From positions 6,572,001 to 6,636,000 of the forward strand of contig NZ_CP118270.1 of NCBI RefSeq assembly GCF_028771845.1: a DNA stretch of 64,000 nucleotides, in the 5' to 3' direction. A program made the position numbers and the translations under genes. Positions 1-7,958 of the stretch are shown here, piece after piece. The notes under the pieces are model-generated. The model saw nothing but the letters and a program-made list of their open reading frames with translations, had not been told where the DNA came from and made no database searches. Every line of letters starts with the position of its first letter. The first letter of the stretch is position 1. Origin of the DNA: Paenibacillus marchantiae (GTDB lineage: Bacteria > Bacillota > Bacilli > Paenibacillales > Paenibacillaceae).

Positions 1-58
1 CCATAGGACCTCATTCAGCAAAAATAGTTAAAACGTTGGTGTTCCATACGATTATCGT

Positions 59-760
59 CTAGATATTATTGGACTTCCCCATTAGTATACGAAGTGTAAT
101 ATATCCCAAAACTTGAATCACAAATACCATAGCCACAAATTCAACCAGAATGCTGTTGCCTGCATTTAAATCAGTCATGATATCCTTCAAAATTAGACCG
201 GGTTGCTTCAAGACATCCCAACTATTCCACCGATTAAATCTTCCGATGTATACCCCTAGACTGCTCAGAAGTAAAACAACGCCTACAACTACCATACCGC
301 TAAATGGGTTTAATCGTTTATTTAACAATTTGTGAATTTGATGTATCGAGCAAATGGATAGAAGTAAACCCAGTATGGCTAAGACAAATGTTAGGCTGAG
401 GCTATACCAGAAATCAATATTAACCCAGAATTTAGTTTCCCCCTGAGGATCAAAGTATCTGAATGCATGCAAAATTTCTGTGAAAAGATATGCCGAATTC
501 GGTAGAAAGAACAACCAGCCTGCACACATTACCCCGACTAGTGCGATGCTCGTTCTTGTAAGTTTCCTATTGCTTACATAACTAATCGTTGATGAAATGA
601 TGAATGGAACCCATGCTAAAAAAATGTCCCACGTTAAAAATTGATACATGTTCGTGTTTGATTTGGTACGTAAGTAGACAGCAACAAGTAGACAACCTAT
701 GGTAGCAACGATTAAAACACTACTCATTTTTAAATAAATCGTATTTTTATTATTGTTCAT
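59..760 (-). CDS. DUF1361 family integral membrane protein
   Basis: About 233 residues with six hydrophobic segments and a conserved-looking stretch WLFFLPNSAYLFTEIL in the third, which resembles the family annotated as DUF1361. No enzymatic motif is visible and the function of the family is unknown. The reading frame extends upstream to 826, but the internal ATG at 760, giving MNNNKNTIYLK just before the first membrane segment, is the more natural start because the preceding residues are charged and unlike a membrane protein N-terminus. Neither candidate has a strong ribosome-binding site. A possible tiny membrane ORF lies just upstream on the same strand. Confidence 0.75.
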   Translation of the reverse strand: MNNNKNTIYLKMSSVLIVATIGCLLVAVYLRTKSNTNMYQFLTWDIFLAWVPFIISSTISYVSNRKLTRTSIALVGVMCAGWLFFLPNSAYLFTEILHAFRYFDPQGETKFWVNIDFWYSLSLTFVLAILGLLLSICSIHQIHKLLNKRLNPFSGMVVVGVVLLLSSLGVYIGRFNRWNSWDVLKQPGLILKDIMTDLNAGNSILVEFVAMVFVIQVLGYITLRILMGKSNNI

Positions 761-854
761 TTCTTCGCTTCGATTTCCCTTTCCTTGGTGGTATGCAAGT
801 GCAGTCCTGATAACCTGATCATCCATTTCATAAACGAACTGTGACTCCGCCTTC

Positions 855-950
855 CTAGTAATACACGTCCATCATAACCCAAAATGTGGTATATGCAAAA
901 ATAGCGGCGTGAACCCAGAAGGAAAAGAAAAACTTTTGTGGTATTTGCAT
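855..950 (-). CDS. Possible 31-residue membrane peptide
   Basis: A 31-codon frame beginning MQIPQKFFFSFWVH and ending WVMMDVYY is strongly hydrophobic and would form one membrane span. It sits between the ogt terminator and the DUF1361 gene, on the same strand, so the two could share a transcript. Purine-rich sequence precedes the ATG, but the spacing is poor (GAGGA abuts the start). I do not recognise the product; this may be chance. Confidence 0.25.
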   Translation of the reverse strand: MQIPQKFFFSFWVHAAIFAYTTFWVMMDVYY

Positions 951-989
951 TCCTCTTCCATTCTCCTCACTCCTAACAGTAGAGAATGC

Positions 990-1017
990 AAAAAAACAGG
1001 CACTAGGGAGTGCCTGT
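990..1017 (-). terminator. Intrinsic terminator downstream of ogt
   Basis: On the minus strand ACAGGCACT pairs with AGTGCCTGT and is followed by a run of T. It lies about 70 bases past the ogt stop codon and separates the alkylation-repair genes from the membrane genes. Confidence 0.8.
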
Positions 1018-1087
1018 ACATATTTAGAACCAAGCAAAGTACTTAGCTAATAGTTCACTGCTTCTTTTTTATATGAAAATATGATGA

Positions 1088-1642
1088 TCAGAAATTAAAC
1101 CGCGCATGGCCGCCATCCGTCACGCCTTCAATCTGTTCAATATCCAGCAGTCTTCGCTTCATCTCCAGTCCTCCGCGAAAACCGGTCAGCTTGCGGTTGG
1201 CACCGATAATGCGATGACACGGCAGCAGCACCGGAATGGGGTTGGCTCCATTGGCTGCCCCAACAGCTCGCACCGCTGAAGGTCTTCCCACCGCAGAAGC
1301 AATGTCGCCATAGGTTCTTGTCTCACCATAAGGAACATTCCCCAACTCCGTCCATACCTGCTGTTGGAATGTCGTTCCGATCAAATCAAGTGGAATTTCG
1401 TCTGTGAAAGCCACCTTGTCTCCGGCAAAATAGGATTGCAGCCAATCCATCATGCCCGTATGCTTCAACGCTGCTTGATTCTCTTCGAGCTCCACTCCAG
1501 GAGCAATTCGGCCAATCCAACTACTCCAATCTTCCAGCGTTTCATTGGGCATGATGACACGGCATAACCCTTTTTCGGTGGCAAGCAATACCCACGGACG
1601 ACCGTCTAATTCCATTTTGGTCCACTTGATGCTTTTTCTCAT
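1088..1642 (-). CDS. ogt: Methylated-DNA--protein-cysteine S-methyltransferase
   Basis: A 184-residue suicide repair enzyme that transfers alkyl groups from O6-alkylguanine or O4-alkylthymine to its own cysteine. The active-site signature PCHRII is at residues 141-146, so the acceptor is C142, preceded by the family's helix-turn-helix region (VPYGETRTYGDIA, near 103-115) with its arginine finger. The length is typical of Ogt/AdaB-type proteins with a short N-terminal domain. It starts at an ATG with AAAGGA about ten bases upstream. It lies 64 bases downstream of an AlkD-like glycosylase on the same strand, making a small alkylation-repair unit that ends at the terminator at 990-1017. No Ada-type regulator is adjacent. 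Confidence 0.93.
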   Translation of the reverse strand: MRKSIKWTKMELDGRPWVLLATEKGLCRVIMPNETLEDWSSWIGRIAPGVELEENQAALKHTGMMDWLQSYFAGDKVAFTDEIPLDLIGTTFQQQVWTELGNVPYGETRTYGDIASAVGRPSAVRAVGAANGANPIPVLLPCHRIIGANRKLTGFRGGLEMKRRLLDIEQIEGVTDGGHARFNF

Positions 1643-1706
1643 ACGTCAATCGTCCTTTCCCCTCGTAGGTTTTATATCTGGTTTCTTTTCTCGTTATGCA
1701 CACATA

Positions 1707-2411
1707 CTACACACGAATCCGTTTTATCGCTTTCCGTCTCATGCTGCGGATGATCTGCTTCGTCTCCGGATCAACACGATAGGACTCCGTTATTTTCTGA
1801 AGAGCCTTATTATACGTAAAGTCGTCCAAGGTATTGTCCTGCAAATAACGTAGCGTGGCTTCAGGCTGTTTCACATAAGCGATGGAAATCGCCCAGGCCA
1901 CTGCCATTTTCACATAGTACCCTTCGTGATGAATGGTATCTAATGAAGCAAGCACTCTGCTGATATATTTTTCTTCCATATAAAAGTTCAACAGCATTAC
2001 AACCCCGAAGCGAATGTCGTATTCCTGGTTGGATACCAGATAGGCCTGCAAGAACTGCCACACTTGATCCAGATGTGCCTTTGTATATTTCAAACCACCG
2101 CAGAAGCTGTCGCATACAGACCAGTTATCTATTTTGGGAACAAACCAGGCAATATGCTGCAGGAGTTCCTCCATATCTGCTTGGGCATGACCGATGACCA
2201 TCGCTTGCAGCATCACTTCTTCAAAATAATCATCATCAGCGGTTTTCAGGTAGGCACGCCAGTCCTCTTTGACGATTTGTTTCGCCATCTTGCGTATTTC
2301 AGGCAGTCTCACACCTAACAGATTCGTGATATTCGGAATGAGCGCAGCCGAGAATTTCTGATATTCCGGTTCAACCAGAGATAACAATTGTGTTCTTACA
2401 ACCGATTCCAC
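1707..2411 (-). CDS. DNA alkylation repair protein, AlkD-like HEAT-repeat glycosylase
   Basis: About 234 residues, all alpha-helical HEAT-like repeats, with the family hallmark LLGVRLPEIRKMAKQI near the N-terminus and a DWRAYL / QAMVIGHA / NWSVCDSFCGGLK progression typical of bacterial AlkD-type proteins, which excise 3-methyladenine and 7-methylguanine. An ATG at 2426 is in frame, but AGGAGGAG lies inside that extension exactly in front of a GTG at 2411, so the GTG is the likely start (VESVVRTQLL). It is probably cotranscribed with ogt. The upstream side is occupied by the palindromic repeat at 2569-2747, which may separate it from divergent mgtE. Confidence 0.85.
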   Translation of the reverse strand: MESVVRTQLLSLVEPEYQKFSAALIPNITNLLGVRLPEIRKMAKQIVKEDWRAYLKTADDDYFEEVMLQAMVIGHAQADMEELLQHIAWFVPKIDNWSVCDSFCGGLKYTKAHLDQVWQFLQAYLVSNQEYDIRFGVVMLLNFYMEEKYISRVLASLDTIHHEGYYVKMAVAWAISIAYVKQPEATLRYLQDNTLDDFTYNKALQKITESYRVDPETKQIIRSMRRKAIKRIRV

Positions 2412-2568
2412 ATGTCTCCTCCTCATCGGGTTTTCTACAACAAGTATATCCCGGCAGCATCCATTTGTAAGCCCATATCGAATGTTTTAGCAAGATTACA
2501 ATATGCATTTCCCGTGGTCGCTGTTTAACTTCCATTCCATTTCGTTTAAGAATACGGAGTTGAAATAT

Positions 2569-2747
2569 GTTCAACCAAACATTTACACAATAACGGAGAG
2601 GACAGAAATAGCCTGAAGAAGCGAAGCGTTCGCCTTTATCCCCGGATTTCCCCTTTTTCAGAAAGGAATCAAAAAAATCTGGGGATAACAGCGATCGGAA
2701 GGTTGTTCTGTCATCGGAGTGCCAGTGTAAATATTCATTTGTTGAAC
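2569..2747. repeat. ~180 bp imperfect palindromic repeat, copy 1
   Basis: The outer arms GTTCAAC (2569-2575) and GTTGAAC (2741-2747) are exact reverse complements, as are ATTTACAC (2581-2588) with GTGTAAAT (2725-2732) and GACAGAA (2601-2607) with TTCTGTC (2706-2712). Further in, TTATCCCC pairs with GGGGATAA around a CCTTT/AAAGG tip, and GCGAAGCGTTCGC forms its own small hairpin. A second copy, inverted, lies at 14310-14486 with the same arms and core. It fills most of the 340-base gap between the AlkD-like gene and mgtE. It is short, palindromic, non-coding and dispersed, so MITE-like; no target-site duplication was established. Confidence 0.8.
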
Positions 2748-2769
2748 CCATATAGAAAGGAGACTACAT

Positions 2770-4140
2770 ATGAATCGATCCCATCCCAAAAAAGATTTTT
2801 CGGTTGAAGAGATTACGGAGCTCCTTGTGCAATTCGTGCAAACCCAAAACCTGACCGAATTTTACAAATGGGCCAAAGAACTTCATCCCTACGACCTTTC
2901 TCTGGTATATAAAAAGTTCCCTGAACAAGAGACGAAACGCTTCTTGCTCTTATTCAAACCGGACGTTCTCGCCGACATGGCAGAAGCGCTCACGCTTCAC
3001 GAACAGGTGCATCTATTCGAACAGTTAGGCCCGGAGCGCACTCTTGAAGTCATGCAGCAAATGGACAAAAGTGATCTGATTCGCTTCATGCATGATCTAC
3101 CCCTCCAACGCAGAGAAGAACTGTTGTCCAATATGAATCTCGACCATTCAGCCATTATCCGCTCCGTGCTGAACTATCCACCGGAAACGGCTGGACGAAT
3201 CATGACCGATCGTTACCGTACCCTGTTATCGCATGAAACCGCAAAGGAAGCACTGAGAGAATCGCAGGCTACGCTGCACATTCCTGCGACCAGTTATCTG
3301 TATGTCACCGATGATGAAGGCAAACTGGTCGGAGTCGTGAGTTATCAATCCCTTGCTCAGGCAGATGACAACACCAAAGTGGAAGAGCTGATGACTCGGC
3401 GTGTCATCCATGCAACAGTCGATATGGACCAGGAAGAAGCTGCACAGCTACTGCAGCGTTATGAGTTTATGGCTTTACCTGTCGTGGATGAAAACCGCAG
3501 ATTATGCGGTGTTATCCAAATGGACGATGTCATTGATATTATTATGGACGAAGCCAGTGAAGACATCGCCAAGATGGGTGGCGGCAGTAAAGATATCGAT
3601 TTTGATACCAAACCATTGGTTGCTGTCAGACGTCGCCTTCCTTGGCTGATTTTATTGTTATTTATCGGATTGATCTCAGGCAGCATCGTGGATTTTTTCG
3701 AAGACACACTGAATCAGGTTGTGGCACTGGCGTTCTTCATGCCCATGATAGCCGGTATGACGGGGAATACGGGTACACAATCCCTTGCAGTGGTTGTACG
3801 TGGCTTGATTGGACGCAAGCTGGACAAGGCTACAGTGCTCGCGCTTATTGGCCGAGAGATTAAAGTAGGCACAATGATTGGACTTGTATGCGGTTTGCTG
3901 ATCACGGTCATCGCCTATTTCTGGCAAGGTGACTGGCTGCTCGGAGCGATTATTGGAGTATCACTATTCTTCACCCTGGTTATCGGAACATTGACCGGTA
4001 CTTGTATTCCTCTTCTGCTCAGTCGTTTCAAAGTAGACCCTGCGGTCGCCTCCGGTCCATTAATCACAACGTTGAATGATATATTGTCGTTGTTTATCTA
4101 TTTCGGCATCGCAACTCGTTTTCTGGATGCCTTAATGTAA
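2770..4140 (+). CDS. mgtE: Magnesium transporter MgtE
   Basis: A 456-residue Mg2+ channel/transporter. The order is standard: N-terminal superhelical MgtE_N domain (about 10-135), a pair of CBS domains (about 138-260, with VEELMTRRVIHA and MDDVIDIIMDEASEDI), a connecting helix, and five C-terminal membrane segments including the conserved pore segment MAGMTGNTGTQSLAVVVRGL-like region near 325-345. In the family, Mg2+ bound between N and CBS domains closes the pore. AAAGGAG precedes the ATG by eight bases. I looked for an M-box (ykoK) riboswitch upstream and saw none; the leader is occupied by the palindromic repeat. A bidirectional terminator follows at 4188-4238. Confidence 0.95.
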   Translation: MNRSHPKKDFSVEEITELLVQFVQTQNLTEFYKWAKELHPYDLSLVYKKFPEQETKRFLLLFKPDVLADMAEALTLHEQVHLFEQLGPERTLEVMQQMDKSDLIRFMHDLPLQRREELLSNMNLDHSAIIRSVLNYPPETAGRIMTDRYRTLLSHETAKEALRESQATLHIPATSYLYVTDDEGKLVGVVSYQSLAQADDNTKVEELMTRRVIHATVDMDQEEAAQLLQRYEFMALPVVDENRRLCGVIQMDDVIDIIMDEASEDIAKMGGGSKDIDFDTKPLVAVRRRLPWLILLLFIGLISGSIVDFFEDTLNQVVALAFFMPMIAGMTGNTGTQSLAVVVRGLIGRKLDKATVLALIGREIKVGTMIGLVCGLLITVIAYFWQGDWLLGAIIGVSLFFTLVIGTLTGTCIPLLLSRFKVDPAVASGPLITTLNDILSLFIYFGIATRFLDALM

Positions 4141-4187
4141 ATTAGCCTTTCAGTCTTTATTCATTGAACAGGTGCTTTAATACAGTA

Positions 4188-4238
4188 ACCAAAAGACTCA
4201 ACTTCCTTTGTACATACAGTGAAGTTGAGTCTTTTGGT
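4188..4238. terminator. Bidirectional intrinsic terminator between mgtE and lipoprotein gene
   Basis: An 18-base stem ACCAAAAGACTCAACTTC / GAAGTTGAGTCTTTTGGT with a 15-base loop. The A/T-rich ends let it terminate both mgtE (plus) and the convergent lipoprotein gene (minus). Confidence 0.85.
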
Positions 4239-4273
4239 GTTATTTTCAATCTAAAGGAGAACTGCCTTATGCT

Positions 4274-4777
4274 TCATTTTAATGTATTTGCTATTTCAAC
4301 TAATGTTTGATAATCGTATAACGGTTCAAGATTGTTATTTTTTCCTGAAATAAGAGAGTACGTTAAACCCTCGTTTCTCCAATAGATGGCACTTATATGT
4401 CCGTCTCCTTGGTCCCACGTTTGCGAACCATTAGATAATTTTTGACCTTTCTTCCCATTCGGAGGTGTATCCACCTTTGAGTTTGTAATCATAGTGATCA
4501 GGTTCAATCCTTCATCCGTATTTGCATACGTGATTTCTACTGCTTCAAATGTACCATTGGTATCTAAAATCCTTGCTGATTTTTGAGTAACTTGGAAAGG
4601 AACTGACGGTTGTTTGATTTCAAAAGGGGTCCTAGCTTCCGCCTCTTCAAATGAAATTTCAACTGGAGGACTTAGATCCAAATTATTGATTGGTTGGATA
4701 CCTTCCCCATTTTTTAAGCAGGCAGACAATAAAAGAGGTATCATACATAGGAACAGCGACTTACTTACAGCTTTCAT
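4274..4777 (-). CDS. Lipoprotein with DUF4367-like domain
   Basis: A 167-residue protein with a signal peptide and lipobox LSAC (cysteine at residue 20), so exported and lipid-anchored. The C-terminal half contains a pattern (AIYWRNEGLTYSLIS followed by LVEIANTL) that resembles the DUF4367 domain found in Firmicute lipoproteins and anti-sigma-factor tails; this assignment is by eye. It starts at an ATG preceded by AGGTG. It is transcribed convergently with mgtE and divergently from the LysE exporter, so probably a monocistronic unit. The function is unknown. Confidence 0.7.
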   Translation of the reverse strand: MKAVSKSLFLCMIPLLLSACLKNGEGIQPINNLDLSPPVEISFEEAEARTPFEIKQPSVPFQVTQKSARILDTNGTFEAVEITYANTDEGLNLITMITNSKVDTPPNGKKGQKLSNGSQTWDQGDGHISAIYWRNEGLTYSLISGKNNNLEPLYDYQTLVEIANTLK

Positions 4778-4934
4778 TTAATCACCTCGATATCAGAGTA
4801 GTTACTTCTATGACGTTTCTATTAGCTGGAAAGTTATGATTTTTTTCCACTCATGTGCATTCTGCTGCAATAATGTACTATAAGCCAAAGCCTCCCCGGA
4901 GTATGATCATGTAACTACAACTTGGGGAGGCCCT

Positions 4935-5516
4935 ATGAATCTTACATCTTTTTTCATCTATTGTATTGTCGTTACCTTTACACCTGGCCCCAGCAATATT
5001 GTGATTCTCACTTCCGTCGGGCAGGTTGGTCCCCGGAAAACGATGGAGTATGTGTGGGGTGCCACCGTTGCATTTGGCTTATTACTAGCTGCTTCTGCTC
5101 TTCTTAATCATCTTCTCGCTGAGATATTGCCTGGCATTCTCCATGTGATGCAGATCGTGGGTAGTGTCTATATGATATATCTGGCTTATCAAGTCTATAA
5201 AATGGGTTCCACCGAGACGGCATCGAAGCAAGTTACGGGGTTTCTAAACGGTTTAATCATGCAGTTTGTGAATCCAAAAGTGGTTCTGTTCACGTTCACT
5301 GTCATTCCCAGTTATGTTCTGCCGTACTACGATAGCACCATGTCAACGTTTCTGTTCGTGATCATTATTACCATCATCGGCTTCTTGGCCTATTCCAGTT
5401 GGGCCGTGTTTGGCTCCATCTTCAGAACCTTACTCAATCGTCATCAAAAAGCAGTGAGTATTCTAATGGCCCTTTTTTTGTTATACTCAGCCATCATGGT
5501 ATCAGGAATCATCTAA
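4935..5516 (+). CDS. LysE/RhtB family amino-acid exporter
   Basis: A 193-residue inner-membrane protein with about six hydrophobic segments and the family start signature FTPGPSNIVILTS (residues 14-27), followed by GATVAFGLLL. LysE/RhtB proteins export amino acids or related small metabolites; the substrate here cannot be told. It has a strong GGGGAGG site eight bases before the ATG. An AraC-type regulator follows within 25 bases in the same direction and probably controls this exporter. Confidence 0.88.
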   Translation: MNLTSFFIYCIVVTFTPGPSNIVILTSVGQVGPRKTMEYVWGATVAFGLLLAASALLNHLLAEILPGILHVMQIVGSVYMIYLAYQVYKMGSTETASKQVTGFLNGLIMQFVNPKVVLFTFTVIPSYVLPYYDSTMSTFLFVIIITIIGFLAYSSWAVFGSIFRTLLNRHQKAVSILMALFLLYSAIMVSGII

Positions 5517-5537
5517 CGCGCGGGAGGTGTGTGCAGC

Positions 5538-6314
5538 ATGGAATTGTTTAACTATAAGAAATCACAGGACGTACTGGCTTTATCCGCCAGCTTTACGGAT
5601 TTCACCTATAAAAAGCATTGCCACGAGGAATATGCAGTAGGAGTAACGCTTCGCGGTATTCAGCAATACCATCTGGACGGACATTATCAGGCCTCCCACA
5701 AAAACGGCGTGATGTTATTCAACCGGGAACAGTCCCACGATGGAAGTTCCTATGACAAAGCCGGCATAGACTATGTCATGCTTTATCTGAAGCCGGATTT
5801 GGTCGAAGAGGTTCTAGGGAAAAAGGAATTGCGTTTTAATAGCCCCATCGTCTATGACCCTGTGCTTGCACGAAGCATCCTGATGCTGAATGATGCTGTT
5901 CAAAACGGACAGGATGAAGCGAGATGCAGTGAACTGCTCTTGGGCCTGTTGCAATTACTCTCCCAGTCGGAAATGGACACCAAGTTATGGCGGCCTCAGG
6001 ACAATCTGGTTCGAAAAGCGAAAGAAATGATGTTTTGCAGTATTGAAGATGTTCTGAAGCTGGACGACCTGAGTGCGGAATTCAACATGTCCAAGTTTCA
6101 ATTTATCCGCGAGTTCAAGTCCCATGCCGGCATATCGCCTTATCAGTTTTTTCTGAATTGTAAGGTGGAGCGTGCCAGACAGTCCATTGAAACGCATAAG
6201 GATGTTTACTCCGCTGTAGCCGAATGTGGTTTTGTCGACCTGACTCATCTGAACAGACACTTTAAACGAGTATTCGGTATCACGGCTTATGAATATATGC
6301 TGCAGTTAAACTAA
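5538..6314 (+). CDS. AraC family transcriptional regulator of the LysE exporter
   Basis: About 258 residues. The N-terminal part (roughly 1-150) is an AraC-type cupin sensor (HCHEEYAVGVTLRGIQQYHLDG), and the C-terminal part has two helix-turn-helix motifs ending FVDLTHLNRHFKRVFGIT. The frame opens at a GTG at 5529, but GGGAGG at 5522-5527 nearly touches it; the ATG at 5538 has proper spacing and is taken as start. The sensor domain suggests induction by a small ligand, perhaps the exporter's substrate. A terminator follows at 6347-6396. Confidence 0.9.
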   Translation: MELFNYKKSQDVLALSASFTDFTYKKHCHEEYAVGVTLRGIQQYHLDGHYQASHKNGVMLFNREQSHDGSSYDKAGIDYVMLYLKPDLVEEVLGKKELRFNSPIVYDPVLARSILMLNDAVQNGQDEARCSELLLGLLQLLSQSEMDTKLWRPQDNLVRKAKEMMFCSIEDVLKLDDLSAEFNMSKFQFIREFKSHAGISPYQFFLNCKVERARQSIETHKDVYSAVAECGFVDLTHLNRHFKRVFGITAYEYMLQLN

Positions 6315-6346
6315 TTGAATCGGTACGATTATCCGACAAAATGTAT

Positions 6347-6396
6347 AAAATCCCCGCATGGAACGCGTTTATCTCAACGTTCCACACGGGGATTTT
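6347..6396. terminator. Bidirectional terminator after AraC regulator
   Basis: AAAATCCCCG...GGAACG pairs with CGTTCC...CGGGGATTTT around a 12-base loop. It separates the exporter/regulator pair from the convergent secreted protein gene. Confidence 0.8.
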
Positions 6397-6448
6397 CTTT
6401 TCTCTTCCGTTGCCGTACTGCCATTCTCCCTTAATTCAGATCCTAACA

Positions 6449-7015
6449 TCACGCGCGCTTCTTCCTTCTCCGGATCCAGCCACTTACCAATACAAGCAAT
6501 AGAATAACCCCACCATATATGATGAGATAAAATGACCAACTTCGTCCTTGATCGGTTTTTTCAAAATCATCCTGACTCACTACTTTTCCTGCTCCCAGCA
6601 GCTTTAACGCGTCTCCAGCTTGATCAATGGAAACATTGCCACTGCAAAGATTCGTATGCAACTTATCGTCCATTTTATTCTTATAAGCAAAGATCAGATA
6701 GGATTGGTTCTTCTCCAATTGAATCCCACAAGATTCCGAACCGGCATCATTACCCATGACAGTCATTCGTTTAGAAGAAACACCCTTCCATGCGGTATCC
6801 ACTTCAAAGGTATATGCTCTCAATCGGTCAGGGCTGAATATTTGCGTCCCACCCCTTTTCACCACTTTACCTGTAAAAACCGATGTGGACGTCTTCAGTT
6901 TCTCTTGAGCATTCGATTCTACACAGCTGCAAGCATAAGCTTTTTCCCCAGGGAATACTGTGTAACCCCATCCAACCAACAACAAAATCAATGCAAACCA
7001 TACTAAGCGCTTCAT
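6449..7015 (-). CDS. Secreted TIMP/NTR-like domain protein with C-terminal membrane anchor
   Basis: A 188-residue protein: an N-terminal signal segment ending YACSC, an extracellular domain with the CSC start, a GKVVKRGG strand and a later paired cysteine (SCGIQLEKNQSYLIFAY ... NLCSG), then a C-terminal hydrophobic helix (about 166-181) followed by RRRKKR. The exposed N-terminal Cys-x-Cys and beta-strand pattern resemble the netrin/TIMP-like OB fold found in some Bacillales proteins. No bacterial function is established, and the resemblance is by eye. It has a good GGGGGTGAAAGG site before the ATG. Confidence 0.65.
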   Translation of the reverse strand: MKRLVWFALILLLVGWGYTVFPGEKAYACSCVESNAQEKLKTSTSVFTGKVVKRGGTQIFSPDRLRAYTFEVDTAWKGVSSKRMTVMGNDAGSESCGIQLEKNQSYLIFAYKNKMDDKLHTNLCSGNVSIDQAGDALKLLGAGKVVSQDDFEKTDQGRSWSFYLIIYGGVILLLVLVSGWIRRRKKRA

Positions 7016-7160
7016 CCTTTCACCCCCGGCTCAGATTGCAACACCCATCTTGTAATCGTTCACATTTTGTTTGAAGCGATATTTATTGTAAGATTATAGC
7101 ATAATACGAATATTGTATTGAGCATCATTAGAATTCAGACACCTTGGAGGAAACCGTCAC

Positions 7161-7829
7161 TTGAATCAGAATTGGAAAAAGAATATCTCCATCCCGCTGC
7201 TCGTTGCAGCGGGATGCCTCATTGCATTTGTAAGTATCGCCCTGTCCATCAGCGACAATCAGATTCACACCTTTGATGATACCTTGATTGGCTGGATTCA
7301 GGGCATGGAATCACCCGGAATGACACGGTTCATGCAGCTCTTTACCTGGATTGGCAGCGAAGTGCCTGTGGTTGTCATTACCATTCTCGCCATGCTTGTG
7401 CTGTATATCTACCTCAGGCACAAACGCGAACTGCTCTTCCTGGCCTGTGTTATTGCGGGCTCGACTTTGCTAAATGCATTGATTAAGCTGGTATTCCAGC
7501 GCGCCAGACCTACGATTAACCGGATTATTGAGGTGAGTGGTTACAGCTTCCCAAGTGGCCATTCGATGGCAGCGTTCAGCTTGTATGGCGGCTTGGCATT
7601 CCTGATCTGGAAGCATGTACCGACAGCGACTGGACGTGTATTCATGATTATCGTGAGCGCAATCTTTATCCTGACGATTGGAATGAGCCGAATTTATCTG
7701 GGGGTACACTATCCCAGCGATGTAGTGGGTGGGTACTTTCTGAGTGGATGCTGGCTTGCCATATGCATATGGTTCTATCAGCGACATCTGGAACGCCTTT
7801 CCCTGTTACAGTCCCAACCTCTCGCTTAG
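7161..7829 (+). CDS. PAP2 family membrane phosphatase
   Basis: A 222-residue membrane protein with the three PAP2/acid-phosphatase signatures: KLVFQRARP (about 113-121), PSGH (about 133-136) and SRIYLGVHYPSDV (about 178-190), which form the vanadium-haloperoxidase-like catalytic site on the outer membrane face. Family members dephosphorylate undecaprenyl pyrophosphate or phosphatidylglycerol phosphate; which one is not decidable here. The start is a TTG at 7161 with TTGGAGGA nine bases upstream. It is monocistronic and followed by a strong bidirectional terminator. Confidence 0.9.
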   Translation: MNQNWKKNISIPLLVAAGCLIAFVSIALSISDNQIHTFDDTLIGWIQGMESPGMTRFMQLFTWIGSEVPVVVITILAMLVLYIYLRHKRELLFLACVIAGSTLLNALIKLVFQRARPTINRIIEVSGYSFPSGHSMAAFSLYGGLAFLIWKHVPTATGRVFMIIVSAIFILTIGMSRIYLGVHYPSDVVGGYFLSGCWLAICIWFYQRHLERLSLLQSQPLA

Positions 7830-7880
7830 GTTTTTTCGCTCACCATGCAATGATCCAACCCATGCTTGAAAACAAACCAA

Positions 7881-7930
7881 ACGTAAAGAACCTCATGGGT
7901 GCATCAAGCACCAATGAGGTTCTTTTACGT
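7881..7930. terminator. Bidirectional terminator between PAP2 and beta-glucosidase genes
   Basis: ACGTAAAGAACCTCAT pairs with ATGAGGTTCTTTTACGT, with an inner GGTGC/GCACC hairpin. It serves the two convergent genes. Confidence 0.85.
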
Positions 7931-7958
7931 CATTATGGATCTATTTTACAGTGGCAAC

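Noticed and set aside
2371..2751. 126-codon minus-strand frame upstream of mgtE
   Set aside because: It runs through the palindromic repeat and the start of the AlkD-like gene; no ribosome-binding site and no protein-like composition.
2430..2769. M-box magnesium riboswitch before mgtE
   Set aside because: None of the conserved M-box blocks are visible; the region is the palindromic repeat.
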